Shown here: positions 48,430-60,344 of the stretch, piece after piece
Layout: each line of letters begins with the position of its first letter
Position numbering within the stretch: position 1 is the stretch's first letter
From: Rapana venosa
Taxonomy: Eukaryota > Mollusca > Gastropoda > Neogastropoda > Muricidae
Reading direction: 5' to 3'
NCBI GenBank assembly: GCA_028751875.1
Contig: CM054159.1
Coordinates: 12,794,658 to 12,858,657, forward strand
Length of the DNA stretch: 64,000 nt
Notes under the pieces: generated by a model
Told to the model about the DNA's origin: nothing
The model's database searches: none
The model's input: the letters and a program-made list of their open reading frames with translations, nothing else
Position numbers and translations under genes: made by a program

Positions 48430-49440
48430 GTAGTATGTTATTGTTACTTTTTGTTAATATTCCAGTGTTTGTAGAAACTAGAATCCTGATTCCCATGGAG
48501 ATGCAAGGGACTCTTTTTGTATAATAAATAGCTTCTCCACCTTCTGGAATTTCCTCTTTTCTATCCCTGTCTTTGTTTCTTTTTCCTTACCATTTTATCA
48601 TCTCTCTTGCTTATTTTCTGCCTTCCCAGCCCATTCTCCTTCCTTGTTTTTGATCATATCTGACAAATTTTCTTGTCTAATGTTATATGACATTTTGCCT
48701 TTGTGTATATAATATGTTTTGTTCTGGCAACCCGGTAGCTATTGATATTAATATAATATTATAAACACTGGAATGAGCAGAGGATGCCCATTCTGCAGTG
48801 TAATTTGTCCATATCATTTTCCTTAATTTTTTTTTTCACATTGAACTTAAGTGTTGTCCTCTCTCTCTCAACTGTTTTTTGTAACCTGGAGATCATAAAG
48901 CTTGTGAAATTGCTGGTGTCCTCAGCACAGCCTAGTTTTATTGGCCATAATTTTAAAGAATTAATGATTAAGATATCATAATTTTTTTTCTTCATACTGA
49001 TGGTGTTATACATTTGAAGAAAGCAGATGCCGTTGATTGTGAACTTGAGGTGAATGTCATTCAACTTGGTGGAGTTGCTGAAATTGAATGTAAGGTGACA
49101 GCTAGCCCTGATAACAGTCTTTGAGCTTGGTGGCGCTATAAAGAACACGAAACGAAATGAAAGAACCGTGATTTGAAACTGAATCAATGCTTTGCGTGTT
49201 TCTCATTGTCCTGTTTTTCCTGGTTGATTGCTGGGTTGTGTATGGACTTTTCCTGTTGGGTTCTTTCTGCTTTCCCTTCAGAGTTGCTGTTTCAGTGTTT
49301 GCTTGAGGGTCTGTCACAGAGTTTCCTTGCGAAGAGCTGTAGAGAAACTGGAGTACCTTTTGGGAAACATACTGCAGTAGGAAGTCTAGAAACGAACTGC
49401 AAAACAAGTCAAGAATATCAAACAGGAAAACCCAAACCAT
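48430..49440. other. Spacer of ~1 kb, no gene recognised
   Basis: AT-rich sequence. Frames at 48759-49187 (minus, 142 codons) and 49102-49440 (minus) overlap others on the plus strand and show no family signature. I cannot support a gene, though 48759-49187 is longer than most chance frames here. Confidence 0.4.
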
Positions 49441-49447
49441 ACTGACT

Positions 49448-49505
49448 GGTTGTGTGTGTGTGTGTGTGTGTGTGTGCGCGTGTGTGTGTGTGTGAGTGTG
49501 TGCAT
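49448..49505. repeat. (GT)n
   Basis: (GT)n with one GCGC break and a GAG step, about 55 bp. Confidence 0.93.
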
Positions 49506-50220
49506 GCGTTCATGCATGCTTTTTCTTTAACTGCCTGATTAATTTTAATCTGGCTGGATTAGAACTCCAAGATGGAGAGTTTTGGCATTGGGTTAATTAA
49601 AGTAAAAGATGGCCACAGATCAAGTGCGTGTTGCAGGAGATTAATTTTGACTTGTGAAGAAACAAAATACAATGGACAAAAATGACAGCCAAACAAACAA
49701 ACAAGTGCAGTTTCAACGACTTAAAAAAAATTCACATCTACAAACTCTGGGAAGCTTTTGACTCTGTCCCCCCCCCCTCCCCCACCCCCCATAAAAAAAG
49801 TGTGTACTATGTAATAATATGTACTATGTAATAATAATTGTTATGGTGGAAAGGTAATGGATTTCCACTACTCCGTCTTCTGTAATCTGTTTTGGTGAAA
49901 AAAGATGATGATATCCGCAGATCTAGGTTGATTGTTCATTTAGTCCATCAGTCCATCCTTCAATCCAGTTGTCTATTCATCCCACAAACAATCAATCTCA
50001 ACCTACCTATGAACAGTCAATCAATCAATCAACCCATCAGTCAACCAGCTGACCAATTCATCATTCAACCACCCACCCACCCACCCACCCAACCAGTCAA
50101 CCCATCCGCATCCAACCCCCCCACCCCACCCTTCCCTTGAGCTTGTGAAAGGGCACAGTTCAGTCTCTCTGAACTCTGAAGTCTCTTCATGATGCCTGTC
50201 CATGTTATTTTGCCCACAGC
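49505..50220. other. Spacer with ACCC/CAAT repeats
   Basis: AT-rich sequence with CAATCAATCAATC near 50018-50030 and (CCCA)n near 50069-50092. The frames at 49892-50140 and its antisense counterpart are compositional. Confidence 0.5.
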
Positions 50221-50224
50221 AGAT

Positions 50225-50225
<1 letters not shown>

Positions 50226-50280
<55 letters not shown>
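50226..50280. repeat. (GA)n tract 1
   Basis: Uninterrupted (GA)n of about 52 bp. Confidence 0.95.
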
Positions 50281-50282
<2 letters not shown>

Positions 50283-50564
50283 AGATATTTATGAGAAAGA
50301 AAGAAGAAGACGCCATATTTTTGCGGCGATTTTTGGACACTGCTGCTTTTGTTCTTGTTCGCTGTGTTTCTGCTGCCGGTTGCCAGAGCTGTTAGAAATA
50401 GTTCTGGAACTAAATTGCTGGGTCCTTGCCATGAGCAGAGCAAGCAAAATAGAAAGTGTCGATAGTGCCAAACCCCATGTGAGATGCCATGGTTTGCTTT
50501 TTTCCTTTTGTCTGCTGTCTGTCTCAGTGTCTGTGTCTTGTGTGTGTTGTGTTGCTTGTGGGGA

Positions 50565-50579
50565 AAGAGAGAGAGAGGG

Positions 50580-50662
<83 letters not shown>
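50565..50662. repeat. (GA)n tract 2
   Basis: (GA)n of about 90 bp broken once by GGGGTA, ending in GGGAGGGAGG. Frames over it are Arg/Glu or Ser/Leu strings and not genes. Confidence 0.95.
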
Positions 50663-50663
<1 letters not shown>

Positions 50664-50999
50664 GAGGGAGGGGGGTGGAATGAAAATGAATGTGAACAGT
50701 GTTTATTGTGTTTTTTGTACAAAAATGTGTGTGTGTGTGATATTTATTTTATTTATTTATTTTTTATTAATGAATCATGCTCCTCTAACTCATGAAATTG
50801 AGAGACCTGAATGAGTTTAAAATTTGAGACAGCAGACCATACTGAACTTGTGTACTCTGATCTGTTTGCACTAGAAACAGAAAGCAGAATTCTAGTAAAA
50901 TGACCTTGTCTGTGTTACATAGAAAGTGGTTCTACCATGTAAAGAATAGAGGTCATGTACTACGGATGATGCAGTTATTTTTAATTGGGTAGGGGAAAT

Positions 51000-51000
<1 letters not shown>

Positions 51001-51034
<34 letters not shown>

Positions 51035-51040
51035 GGGGGG
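51001..51040. repeat. Long poly-G run
   Basis: About 32 G from 51002 to 51033, then AGGGGGGCAG. Among the longest mononucleotide G runs here and a possible polymerase-slippage or G-quadruplex site. Confidence 0.95.
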
Positions 51041-51540
51041 CAGAGGTGTGTGTGACTGTGAATGAAAATACACATGTATTATATCTGTTACTAAGACAGG
51101 TTGATTCTGGAAACAATTTAGTAGAAATTGAAAAAAAAATACCCCATTCAAAATGACAACTGAAGTATCTCCCCCCAAAAAACAAAAACCACCAAAACAA
51201 CTCTCCACCCCAAAACCCACAAGAAATCCAGCCTTAAAGCTACCAAGGAGCTTGTTTTATGTTTAAGCTTAGGGATCCTGTTTTGCGTGGCAGCGTAGTA
51301 GAGTAGTTCCAAGTGGGAGTTTTGAGGATGGAGGGGATGGTGAAATGAATCACTGCCGAGACTTGTTGAAGAGGCAGGAAGCAGGGAGAGCCTGTGTGTG
51401 TATTGCCGGCATCTGACGTTATTCTTGGGAGTGTTTCACCGACCTGGAAAAAGATGTAGACCTTGCTGTTCTTGCATTGTGCACTCTTTGGCGCACTCTA
51501 GCAGGGGCTGTAACGACAGTGTTAGCTAGTGGGTTGCCTC

Positions 51541-51553
51541 TATGGGTGTGTGT

Positions 51554-51588
<35 letters not shown>

Positions 51589-51890
51589 TGTGTGTGTGTG
51601 TGTAGATGTGTGTGTTTAGGTGAGTGGGTACGGTGTGTGTGTGTATGTGTGTGTGTGTGTGTCCTCTGTGTGTGTGTAGGTGTGTGTGTTTAGGTGAGTG
51701 GGTAGGGTGTGTGTGTGTGTGTGTGTATGTGTGTGTGTATGTGTGTGTGTATGTGTGTGTGTATGTGTGTGTGATGTGTGTGTGTGTGTGTGTAGTGTTC
51801 ATGTGTTTGTGTGTTTTTCAGTTTAACATCCTTCCACCAAAAAGTTATATCAGATGGTTAAGTGTGTGTGTGTGTGTGCGTGCGTGCGCA
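51541..51890. repeat. (GT)n compound microsatellite
   Basis: Several (GT)n tracts, including an internal duplication: the segment GTGTGTTTAGGTGAGTGGGT near 51609 recurs near 51686, following TGTCCTCTGTGTGTGTGTAG-type sequence. (GTAT)n-like spacing follows at 51724-51770, and a further GT/GC tract at 51862-51893. Confidence 0.93.
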
Positions 51891-51988
51891 CGCATGCATA
51901 CACATGCATGCATCTCTGTCTATGTTTGAAATGGAACATTTGATTTGAAGCTGCTCACTGAGAGCAAGATCAAGGTCCCCCATTTTGG

Positions 51989-54547
51989 AGCCAAGTAGCA
52001 GCAACTGCACAGTGTGCACACTGTACGTTGTCATCACTACCAGCACACTACCAGCATGAGGTAGATCAGTTCCAGATGGGAGCTCACAGTCACAGGCCTG
52101 CCAGAGAGCTCTTGAAAAGTTCTGACAATAGGCTAGCTGACCACAACTGACAGCCTGGCACTGATTGTGTTTTCTTTCTTTCTCTTTTTTTCTCATAGTA
52201 GCTTGTGTAACATCATTTTTGAAGGATAACAGCAGTGACTTATAAGTTATATATAGAAAAAAGAATTCCTTTGTGTTTTCTTTTGGGAAACAAAAAAATG
52301 ACTTTTTTGTGAATGTCTGCTTTAATCCGTGAAAGTGCTGAGCTTTAAAAAAATATATATTCAAGTGTATGACGTGCAGTCAGATGGGCTGTAAATGTAA
52401 GATAATTTGCTTGATTTATCATTATAATCTTTGTTGATTACAATGTGAGTTTGGTTGTTGTTGTTGGTTTTTATTGTTTTTGTGTGTGTCGCTATATTTT
52501 TTGCTTTTTGCTTTATTAAATGATGTTTTGGTCATTGGCAGCAATTTGTGTGTAATTACTGTAATACTAATAGTGGGGAAGAAGACAGGGGAAATAATTG
52601 AAATCAATATTGTAATATTGTCAAACCTTCTCTCCAGCTCTGTACCCCTTCCCAACCTACTCCCCTAATTTTTTCCTGTTTCTATCCATTGTAGCAGCCC
52701 AATTCTGCCCCCACCCTCCCCCCTCCTCATGGTGATGTATACAGCCTGCTTGGCTAAAAAGAAAAAAAAGTTTGGATGTACAAAAATATGTACACACAAA
52801 GATAAGTAACATGATGGTTAACAGCCATCTATCTTGGGTAAATTTAATAAAAGAAGAAAAAGGAAGAATTATGATACAGAAATGTACAGCACAGATAAGT
52901 AAGATGATGATCAACACCATTCTTGGTTTAAAAAAAGAAGGAGAAAAAAAAGGGAGACATAAAATTGATAAACATATGCATATGCACAGAGAGATAAGTA
53001 AGGATGATGATGATTAACAGGTCTCATGCTTACAAAGATGGAAAATGTGGGATATGATGTACAAAAAGGTACACACACAGATAAATAACAATGGTGATTA
53101 CCAGCATTCCTGGCTTAAAAGTTAAAACCTGAAAAGTTCAGATGTAATAATAATAATAATAATAAATAATAATGGAATTTGTATGCAGATGTACAGGAAC
53201 ATACTTGTGTGTATGCACAGGTAAGAAAGATCAGCGACAGTGATGATAACCGCATTCTTGGCAAAAAGGAAAAGATGAAAAAGGATACAATGGACAAAAA
53301 CATGAATGTGCACAGATACTGAGATAGATAAAGATGATGATTAACAGCATTATTGGCTAAAGTGGCAGAAAAGTTTGGTATGTATATAATTATATACACA
53401 CACAGACCTGTAAAAATGATAAATAATGATTAACAGCATTCCCTGGCAAAAAGATGGACAAATTAGGGTACATACAGAAACAAATAACGATGCTGATTAA
53501 CAAAAGCCTTGGATGCAAAAAGAAAAGGTGGAAATATTAGGACACAGAAACGTACACGCACAGGTCAGTAATGATGATGATTAACAGCATTCTTGCTTGT
53601 AAAAAGTTGGAAAAAGGCAGGATACAGTGTACAAAAACGCATCATGTATATATAACATGTATGTATCCATCTGATAACTAACGATTATGATTAACACCAT
53701 TCTTGGCTAAGGAGGTGGAAAAGTTTTGATGAACAGACTGTCAGAAGTGCACGTATTAATGCACAAATAAATAATTGTACTGAGGTAAGTAACGATGATT
53801 AGCAGCATTCTTGGCTAAAAATTAAAAAAACACCCAAAATTAGGATACATGTATAGGACTGCACACAGAGGTAAGTAGTGATGATGATTTAACACATATG
53901 TGATGATATGAACTACATTCTTGGGCAAAAAGGTGGAAAAATTAAAGATTATGTACAAAAACATACACAAAGAGATAAGCATTGAGGATGATTAACAACA
54001 TTCTTTGTAAAAAAAGAGGGAAAAAAATGGATGTACAGTCTACACATACAGTGATACACACAAAAGATCGGTTGTACAGAAACATCGACGCACAGATCAG
54101 TAATGATGAAGATTTATAAATTGCATTCTTGGCTAAAAAGATGAGAAAGTTACTCGTATGATAATTAATGATAATCAATAATGTTCATTTGGGGAACATT
54201 ATGTACTAAAAAGTACACGTAAAAATAAGTAAGGATGATGAGGATTAACAGCATTGCAGGTATAAAAGATGGAAAAGATAGATTACAGCAGAAACATGCA
54301 CACACAGATGAGTATACAGTACATATTGCATGTTGTGCCATGGTAAAAATCTAATATTGCTGTGATATTTATCATAATGATGATGAACATCATTGTTGGT
54401 TAAAGTGATCGCAAAAATTAGGATGCACAGAGATTTATGTACACTCACAGATCTATGTACACACTTTAGGATGTGATGATATTGATGTTGATAAACATTA
54501 TCCTTGATAAAAAGAAAAAAAAAGAGAGAAAAATATTATGTACAGAA
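51989..54547. repeat. 2.56 kb tandem duplication, copy 1
   Basis: Begins AGCCAAGTAGCAGCAACTGC and is repeated from 54548 at an offset of 2559 bp. The first 750 bp are unique-type sequence; the rest is the degenerate array of about 100 bp units annotated separately. Minus-strand frame 52364-51858 and its twin at 54923-54498 are the same non-repetitive frame seen twice, with no recognisable domain. Confidence 0.92.
52735..54530. repeat. Degenerate tandem array of ~90-120 bp units
   Basis: The motif GATGATGATTAACAG with CATTCTTGGCTAAAAA about 12 bp further on recurs some 17 times (for example near 53003, 53333, 53571, 53985 and 54237). Spacings are mostly 90-120 bp, with blocks such as GATGTACAGAAACATACACA between. 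Units are strongly diverged, so the array is old. A (TAA)n-TGGAATTTGTATG tail-like insert sits at 53145-53185. Confidence 0.85.
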
Positions 54548-55990
54548 AGCCAAGTAGCAGCAACTGCACAGTGTGCACACTGTACGTTGTCATCACTACC
54601 AGCACACTACCAGCATGAGGTAGATCAGTTCCAGATGGGAGCTCACAGTCACAGGCCTGCCAGAGTGCTCTTGAAAAGTTCTGACAATAGGCTAGCTGAC
54701 CACAACTGACAGCCTGGCACTGATTGTGTTTTCTTTCTTTCTCTTTTTTTCTCATAGTAGCTTGTGTAACATCATTTTTGAAGGATAACAGCAGTGACTT
54801 ATAAGTTATATATAGAAAAAAGAATTCCTTTGTGTTTTCTTTTGGGAAACAAAAAAATGACTTTTTTGTGAATGTCTGCTTTAATCCGTGAAAGTGCTGA
54901 GCTTTAAAAAAATATATATTCAAGTGTATGACGTGCAGTCAGATGGGCTGTAAATGTAAGATAATTTGCTTGATTTATCATTATAATCTTTGTTGATTAC
55001 AATGTGAGTTTGGTTGTTGTTGTTGGTTTTTATTGTTTTTTGTGTAGTCGCTATATTTTTTGCTTTTTGCTTTATTAAATGATGTTATTGGTCATTGGCA
55101 GCAATTTGGTGTAATTACTGTAATACTAAATATGGGGAAGAAGAAAGGGGAAAATAATTGAAAATCAATATTGTAAAATTTTGTCAAACCTTCTCTCCAA
55201 GCCATGTACCCCTTCCAACTACATCCCCAATTTTTTCTGTTTCTATCCATTGTAGAAGCCAATTCTGCCCAACCACCCCGTCCTCATGGTGATGTATACA
55301 GCATTGCTTGGCTAAAAAGAAAAAAAAGTTTGGATGTACAAAAAATATGTACACACAAAGATAAGTAAACTGATGGTTAACAGCATTAACTTGGGTAAAT
55401 ACATTAAAAGAAGTAAAAAGGAAAGATTATATACAGAAAATTTAAGCACAGATATAGATAAGATGATGATAACACCATTCTTGGTTTAAAAAAAGGAGAA
55501 AAAAAAGGGAAGACATAAAAATGATAAACATATGATTGCACAGAACATAGAGTAAGAGATAGATGATTAACGGATTGTTAACAATTGGATGAAAATGGAA
55601 TATGTAAAATAAGGTACACAACAATAAATAACAAGGTGATTACAGCATTCATGGCTAAAGTTAAAACTGAAAGTTCAGATGTAATAAATATAATGATAAA
55701 AAATATGGAATTTGTTCAGCTGTACAGGAACATATTATATTTGATGTTGACAGTAAAAATCAGTGATCAGTGATGATAACCAATTTGAAAAAGGAAAAGA
55801 TGAAAAAGGATCAAGGACAAAAATATGAATGCAAGATTATGAACTAGCAAAAGATTATGATTACACACTTTGGCATGTAAATGTGGAAAAAATTTATGTC
55901 ATTGATAATTATAAACAAACAAGAACTGATAAAATATTATGAAATAAATGATTAACAGCATTCGCTAAAATATGTGACGAAATTGTACGG
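54548..55990. repeat. 2.56 kb tandem duplication, copy 2 (decaying)
   Basis: Matches copy 1 from 51989. Over about 54548-55030 I see almost no difference (one is GAGTGCTC for GAGAGCTC). From about 55040 onward single-base deletions and insertions accumulate, and after 55500 the match is patchy, dropping out near 55990. The decay is dominated by indels rather than substitutions. Confidence 0.9.
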
Positions 55991-56270
55991 TAGACATGTT
56001 TACAATCATTATGTTGTGATTTACACAATACTGCTTGGTGTAGGAAGAATTAACGGTGTCAAATATATTAGACACAAAACGCATCATGAGGGTTAGTATG
56101 GTTTGTATTTAATACATTATTTTGTTAAACCCCAAAGCTGTGTAGATACGTGTACGTAAATGTTTACATGTAAAACATGTCATGACAAGCATCTATAACT
56201 CCCAGCAATTAGCGAAACACATTCTTTAAGTTGTAAAGTTTATAATAACATTACTCACTCTCTAGTCACT
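55990..56270. other. Spacer, no gene seen
   Basis: AT-rich sequence beyond the recognisable end of the duplication. Confidence 0.5.
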
Positions 56271-56274
56271 TTAT

Positions 56275-56592
56275 GCACATCAATAATCGTACCACTAAGC
56301 TAACCCCTGATTACACATCTGCAACAATTAAACCCCCACCACCACCCAATTGCATCATTACAGACTCACACACGGTACACTCATCACTACATTTACACAC
56401 TAGGATTCTAACCATCCTGCAAAGACAAAAATCACAACTACACAACACATCACACAAAAACACTAACACAACATCCACAAAAACACAAACACAACACACA
56501 CATACACACACCACACCCTACATCAACACACACACTACACACACAAATCACTAAACACACACTACCTAAACACACCCACACTACACACACAC

Positions 56593-56623
<31 letters not shown>

Positions 56624-56671
56624 CACACACACCACACACACACACACCACACACCCCCCCCCCACACACAC

Positions 56672-56730
<59 letters not shown>

Positions 56731-56745
56731 ACCAATACACATACA
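56275..56745. repeat. CA-rich block with C runs
   Basis: Plus strand almost free of G from about 56320. (CA)n at 56591-56625 and 56671-56722, with CACCACAC interruptions and a run of 9-10 C near 56656. Frames on both strands are repeat-derived. Confidence 0.92.
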
Positions 56746-57093
56746 CACTCTTTAGACACCTCCCCCCCCCCTTTCCCCAATTGGCTGCTCTGCTCTGGTT
56801 ACACACATGAAATGTAAGCTTGTGCAGGAATGAATTCTGAAAGTTCAGTACTACACACAAAGACCGGAAAAATGTGCAATCATGTTTAATAAATATTACG
56901 AGGGCAACATCTGGTCCTAGGAGACCTCCTCCCCCCCACTCATCCACCCATCTCTTCTCCCCCCCCCCTCCCTCTCACCACCACCACCCCACCGCCAACT
57001 GCTCTGTCTCCCTTTTTCTCATTTAACCAGCTGCCGTCCCAACATCACCTGACAGGAGACTGAGGAGTGTGCTGTGGTATAAGATTTCTTTCA

Positions 57094-57095
<2 letters not shown>
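56746..57095. other. C-rich spacer
   Basis: Contains short C runs near 56762, 56932 and 56960. No gene. Confidence 0.5.
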
Positions 57096-57097
<2 letters not shown>

Positions 57098-57132
<35 letters not shown>

Positions 57133-57225
57133 GTATGTGTGTGTATGTGTAGGCACATGTGGCACATGTATGTGTGTGGGAGGGAGGGGGTAGGGTAGGG
57201 GAGGGAGGAGGGTAGGTCACGGCAG
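57098..57225. repeat. (GT)n and GGGA/GGTA-rich tract
   Basis: (GT)n at 57099-57130 followed by GTATGTGTGTGTATGTGTAG and a G-rich tract GGGAGGGAGGGGGTAGGG. Confidence 0.9.
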
Positions 57226-57366
57226 GGGTGGGGGTTAAGAAGCTTTTGACCAGTTTATTGTCATTGCCTATTGACAAGGGGGGTTACACACGACTTTCTT
57301 TTGTAAATACAAATAAATACAAGAAAAATCACATGATGCATTTAAGGTAATGAAAAAAAAAGGTGT

Positions 57367-57367
<1 letters not shown>

Positions 57368-57440
<73 letters not shown>

Positions 57441-57441
57441 G
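57368..57441. repeat. (GA)n tract
   Basis: (GA)n of about 70 bp with one AAG break. Confidence 0.95.
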
Positions 57442-57444
57442 CGC

Positions 57445-58160
57445 ATAACACAGTTAATTTAGGAAGTTTAGTTAAGCATTAAAAGTAAGTACATTATAAT
57501 GAACTGTGCATACATTTTCATGAATAATAAAAAAAAAAAAAAAAGTTATTGTGTTTCTGCAAGGGGAGAGAAATTGATGTAGTTATTGACATTGGCATAT
57601 TGAAAGCAGTCATGAGACAAATCCATTATGAAAAAGATTGTGTATACATAATATATCAATTGACAATTATCAGTATCTCACTCTTGACTTTTCTGGGGTT
57701 CCCCCCCCCATCCTTGGCTAGAGGAACTGTCCATTCCTCCCCCCCCCCTCCCCCCTAGGTAGCTGCATTCTGACTTGAAGGAAACAAATAGGAATTGAAC
57801 CTACCAATTTTGCCAGGAGTGAGGACAATCGTACCTCCATGCTCTTTCCAATTTTCAACTGTTGTGAGTTTTTTGACGTGCATTAGTCTGTAAAGTACAT
57901 GTGTCCGACTAGTTTAGAGTCTCCTCTAAAAGACTTGACATTCAGTTCAATTTGTCTGTCAAACTCGATGTGAAGAAAGTTGAAGGCTGGGAATCGAACC
58001 CAGAACCTCACAGTTTATTTGTTTCGCAGATGAATATCTACACCATCCTGCCATATTCCCTCCAGTTTTTCTGGGGTGACATTTTTTTACCAGTCATGAA
58101 AATAACTTTTCTTTCTCAGTTTGTGTTAATTATTTTAAAAAAAAATTGATGACTACTCCT
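57445..58160. other. Spacer, no gene recognised
   Basis: AT-rich sequence with poly-A near 57530 and short C runs near 57702 and 57740. The segment GGGAATCGAACCCAGAACCT near 57989 resembles an antisense tRNA/SINE B box, but the rest of the element cannot be traced. Confidence 0.4.
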
Positions 58161-58164
58161 GGGT

Positions 58165-58188
58165 GCGCTCACACACACACACGCACAT

Positions 58189-58276
<88 letters not shown>
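58165..58276. repeat. (CA)n array abutting LINE sequence
   Basis: About 110 bp of (CA)n with early GC and TG breaks. LINE coding sequence starts right at its end. Confidence 0.96.
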
Positions 58277-58278
<2 letters not shown>

Positions 58279-58590
58279 CGGCAAAAATCATTCCATCTTT
58301 ACTGCTGAACTTACTGCTATTTTGATGGCTTTGTACTTTCTGCTTGATTTCCCCAATACTGTTTTGCAGTTTTTTGTTCTTTTTGATTCAAAATCTGATT
58401 ACAGTCTCAAAGAAACTGTCATCGACCTTTTTGGCAGAATCTATTCTAAAAATTAATTTTTTGGGTAATTTTTTAATTCTGGGGGTTAAATTGTTATTTT
58501 TCGGGGTTTCCCATTCATTGTGGTATTTATTTAATGAAAAATGACAAACCCCCAAAAAGGCAGAAAAACTTAGCTTTTTCAAATGTTTTG
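58277..58590 (+). pseudogene. LINE ORF2 RNase H fragment
   Basis: Reads SIFTAELTAILMALYFLLDF, PNTVLQFFVLFDSKSD and then a degraded stretch. FTAELTAI holds the second acidic residue and LFDSKS the third acidic residue of the RNase H active site, as in non-LTR retrotransposons. Further on, G-V-K-L-L-F-F-G-V-S-H-S-L-W-Y-L-F-N-E-K (near 58483-58541) aligns with the usual WVPSHxGLxxNExAD block. The key Trp, Pro and final Asp are lost and extra T/G bases are present. No start and no RT upstream; the (CA)n abuts it. A dead fragment, with part of the damage possibly base-calling error. Confidence 0.75.
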
Positions 58591-59212
58591 TTTTTCCTCT
58601 TTCTCTTCATGAAGGTTATCTTTGCTTAAAAAAGTTTCGGGAAAACATGTGAAAAAAAAAACAGGAAGAGGGGGTTTCCCCACTATTTTTCAGTTCGGTC
58701 TTGGAACTTTTTTGTTGGGTACGGTTTTCGAAAATCCTGACTAAAAAAATTTTTTCTTAATCTACAGATTGAAATTAAATGCCTTTCGAGCAAAATTTGC
58801 CAAAAATATACAAGTTATGGGGGAAAAATTTTTTTCCAATGTTCTTTTCTGTCAATGTCTGGGTTTTAAAAAAAGTTTTTCCTCATTTCAAGATAAGTCT
58901 CGCGGGAAAGTTTTTAACCAATCCGAGTTTTTTATGTGAGAAGCCTTGTCTCTGTTGCCCCCCCATATTCTTTTTTTTGTAAAGTATGATCGTGGGAATC
59001 TACTTTTTGCTTTTTTTGCAGCCCCGTACAAGTATTTCCCAAAATTTGTTTGTTTTCCAATTTTTGAGTATTTTTAAATTGGTTCGGGTTTTTGTTAATT
59101 TTTTTTATTTCTTTCCCCAGTTTTTGCTACTGTTTTATAGTTTGGAATAGTCTTTTAATGTGCATTTTTAAACCAAAACGTATTATTCACTTTTTGCCCT
59201 TTTCCCCTTATG

Positions 59213-59270
<58 letters not shown>

Positions 59271-59739
59271 TTTGGCCCCCCCACCCCCCCCACCCTCCCA
59301 CCCCCCACCCCCCCCCCCCCCCCCCCCCCCCCCACCCCCCCAAAAACCCCCCACAACACAAAACACAAAAAACACACACCACACAACACACACACACCAA
59401 CCCCCCCCCCACCCACACACACACCACCACACAAACACCCAAAAAACACACCACACACCACACACACACACACAACCACACAACCACAAAAAGGCACACA
59501 CAACACCACACACCCACACACCACACACACACCACACACTGCTGAAAATTTAACTTTTTGACCCCGCAGTATGCCATACCCCCCCCCCCATCACTTCCCT
59601 CCCCCCCACATGCTACCACCCTCTCTCTCCTCTTCCCCATCCCCCCCGAAAGCCCCTAAGTGGGGCCCCGGTCTTGTCTGAAAAAGGGAAGGCCGTGGAC
59701 CTTTTACCGGCACCCGGAAGAAAGGAGGTTTTTTGGAGT

Positions 59740-59774
<35 letters not shown>

Positions 59775-60027
59775 AATTTGGAGAGGGAGAGGGGGAGGGG
59801 AGTGAAGAAGAAAGAAAAAAAAAAAAAGAAAAAAAAGGGTGAAGAAGGAGAAAAAGCAGAAGAGGAAAAAAGAATGCGGGGGGAAAGAAGGAAAAAGGGA
59901 AAAAGCACTTGAAAAAAAAGAAAGAGGAAGATAGTTAGAATAAAGAGAAGGGTGGTGTGTGTGTGTGGGGTGGTTGTGTGTGTGTGTGGTGTGGTCTGTG
60001 TGAAAGAGAGAGTCAAGTGGTAGGGAT

Positions 60028-60058
<31 letters not shown>

Positions 60059-60110
60059 GGGGAGAGGGGGGAGAGAAAAGGGGAGAGAGGGGAGAGAGAG
60101 AGGGTTTTCA
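58590..60110. other. Low-confidence sequence: homopolymer-rich tract
   Basis: Enriched for runs of T, A, G and C, with C runs at about 59217-59270 and 59302-59334 and a G run at 59743-59773. A nearly G-free CA/CCA stretch lies at 59340-59540 and GA-rich sequence at 60030-60105. The pattern resembles poor base calls rather than natural sequence. All frames over it (Pro-, Gly- or Lys-rich) are compositional. No gene called. Confidence 0.6.
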
Positions 60111-60344
60111 CCATGAATGTGTGTGTGTGTTTTGTGTAGCGGTGTTTGTGCTGCAGGCATGATAGGGTGCAAAAAAAGGAAAAGGATAACCAGGGGGTGG
60201 GTGGGGTTGGCGTGGAGGTAACAGTATAGGTGTGCCTCAGCCAGTGGCATTGTGATCACAGAATCTCCCAGAGGTGTATTTTCCATGTTCTGGCTTTTGC
60301 ATGGGCTGCAGATGTGCCCTTGAAAGCAACGAAAGGTTCAGAAT

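Noticed and set aside
51858..54923. Two minus-strand frames with 120 identical residues (52364-51858 and 54923-54498) as a duplicated gene
   Set aside because: They are the same stretch inside the 2.56 kb duplication, contain no known domain, and the duplication itself is suspect.
57985..58010. Antisense SINE B box near 57989
   Set aside because: Only about 20 bp resemble a tRNA-like head; no A box or SINE body could be followed on either side.
59092..60286. Pro-, Gly- and Ser-rich frames of 100-230 codons on both strands
   Set aside because: They follow C/G homopolymers and CA or GA repeats in a stretch that looks unreliable.
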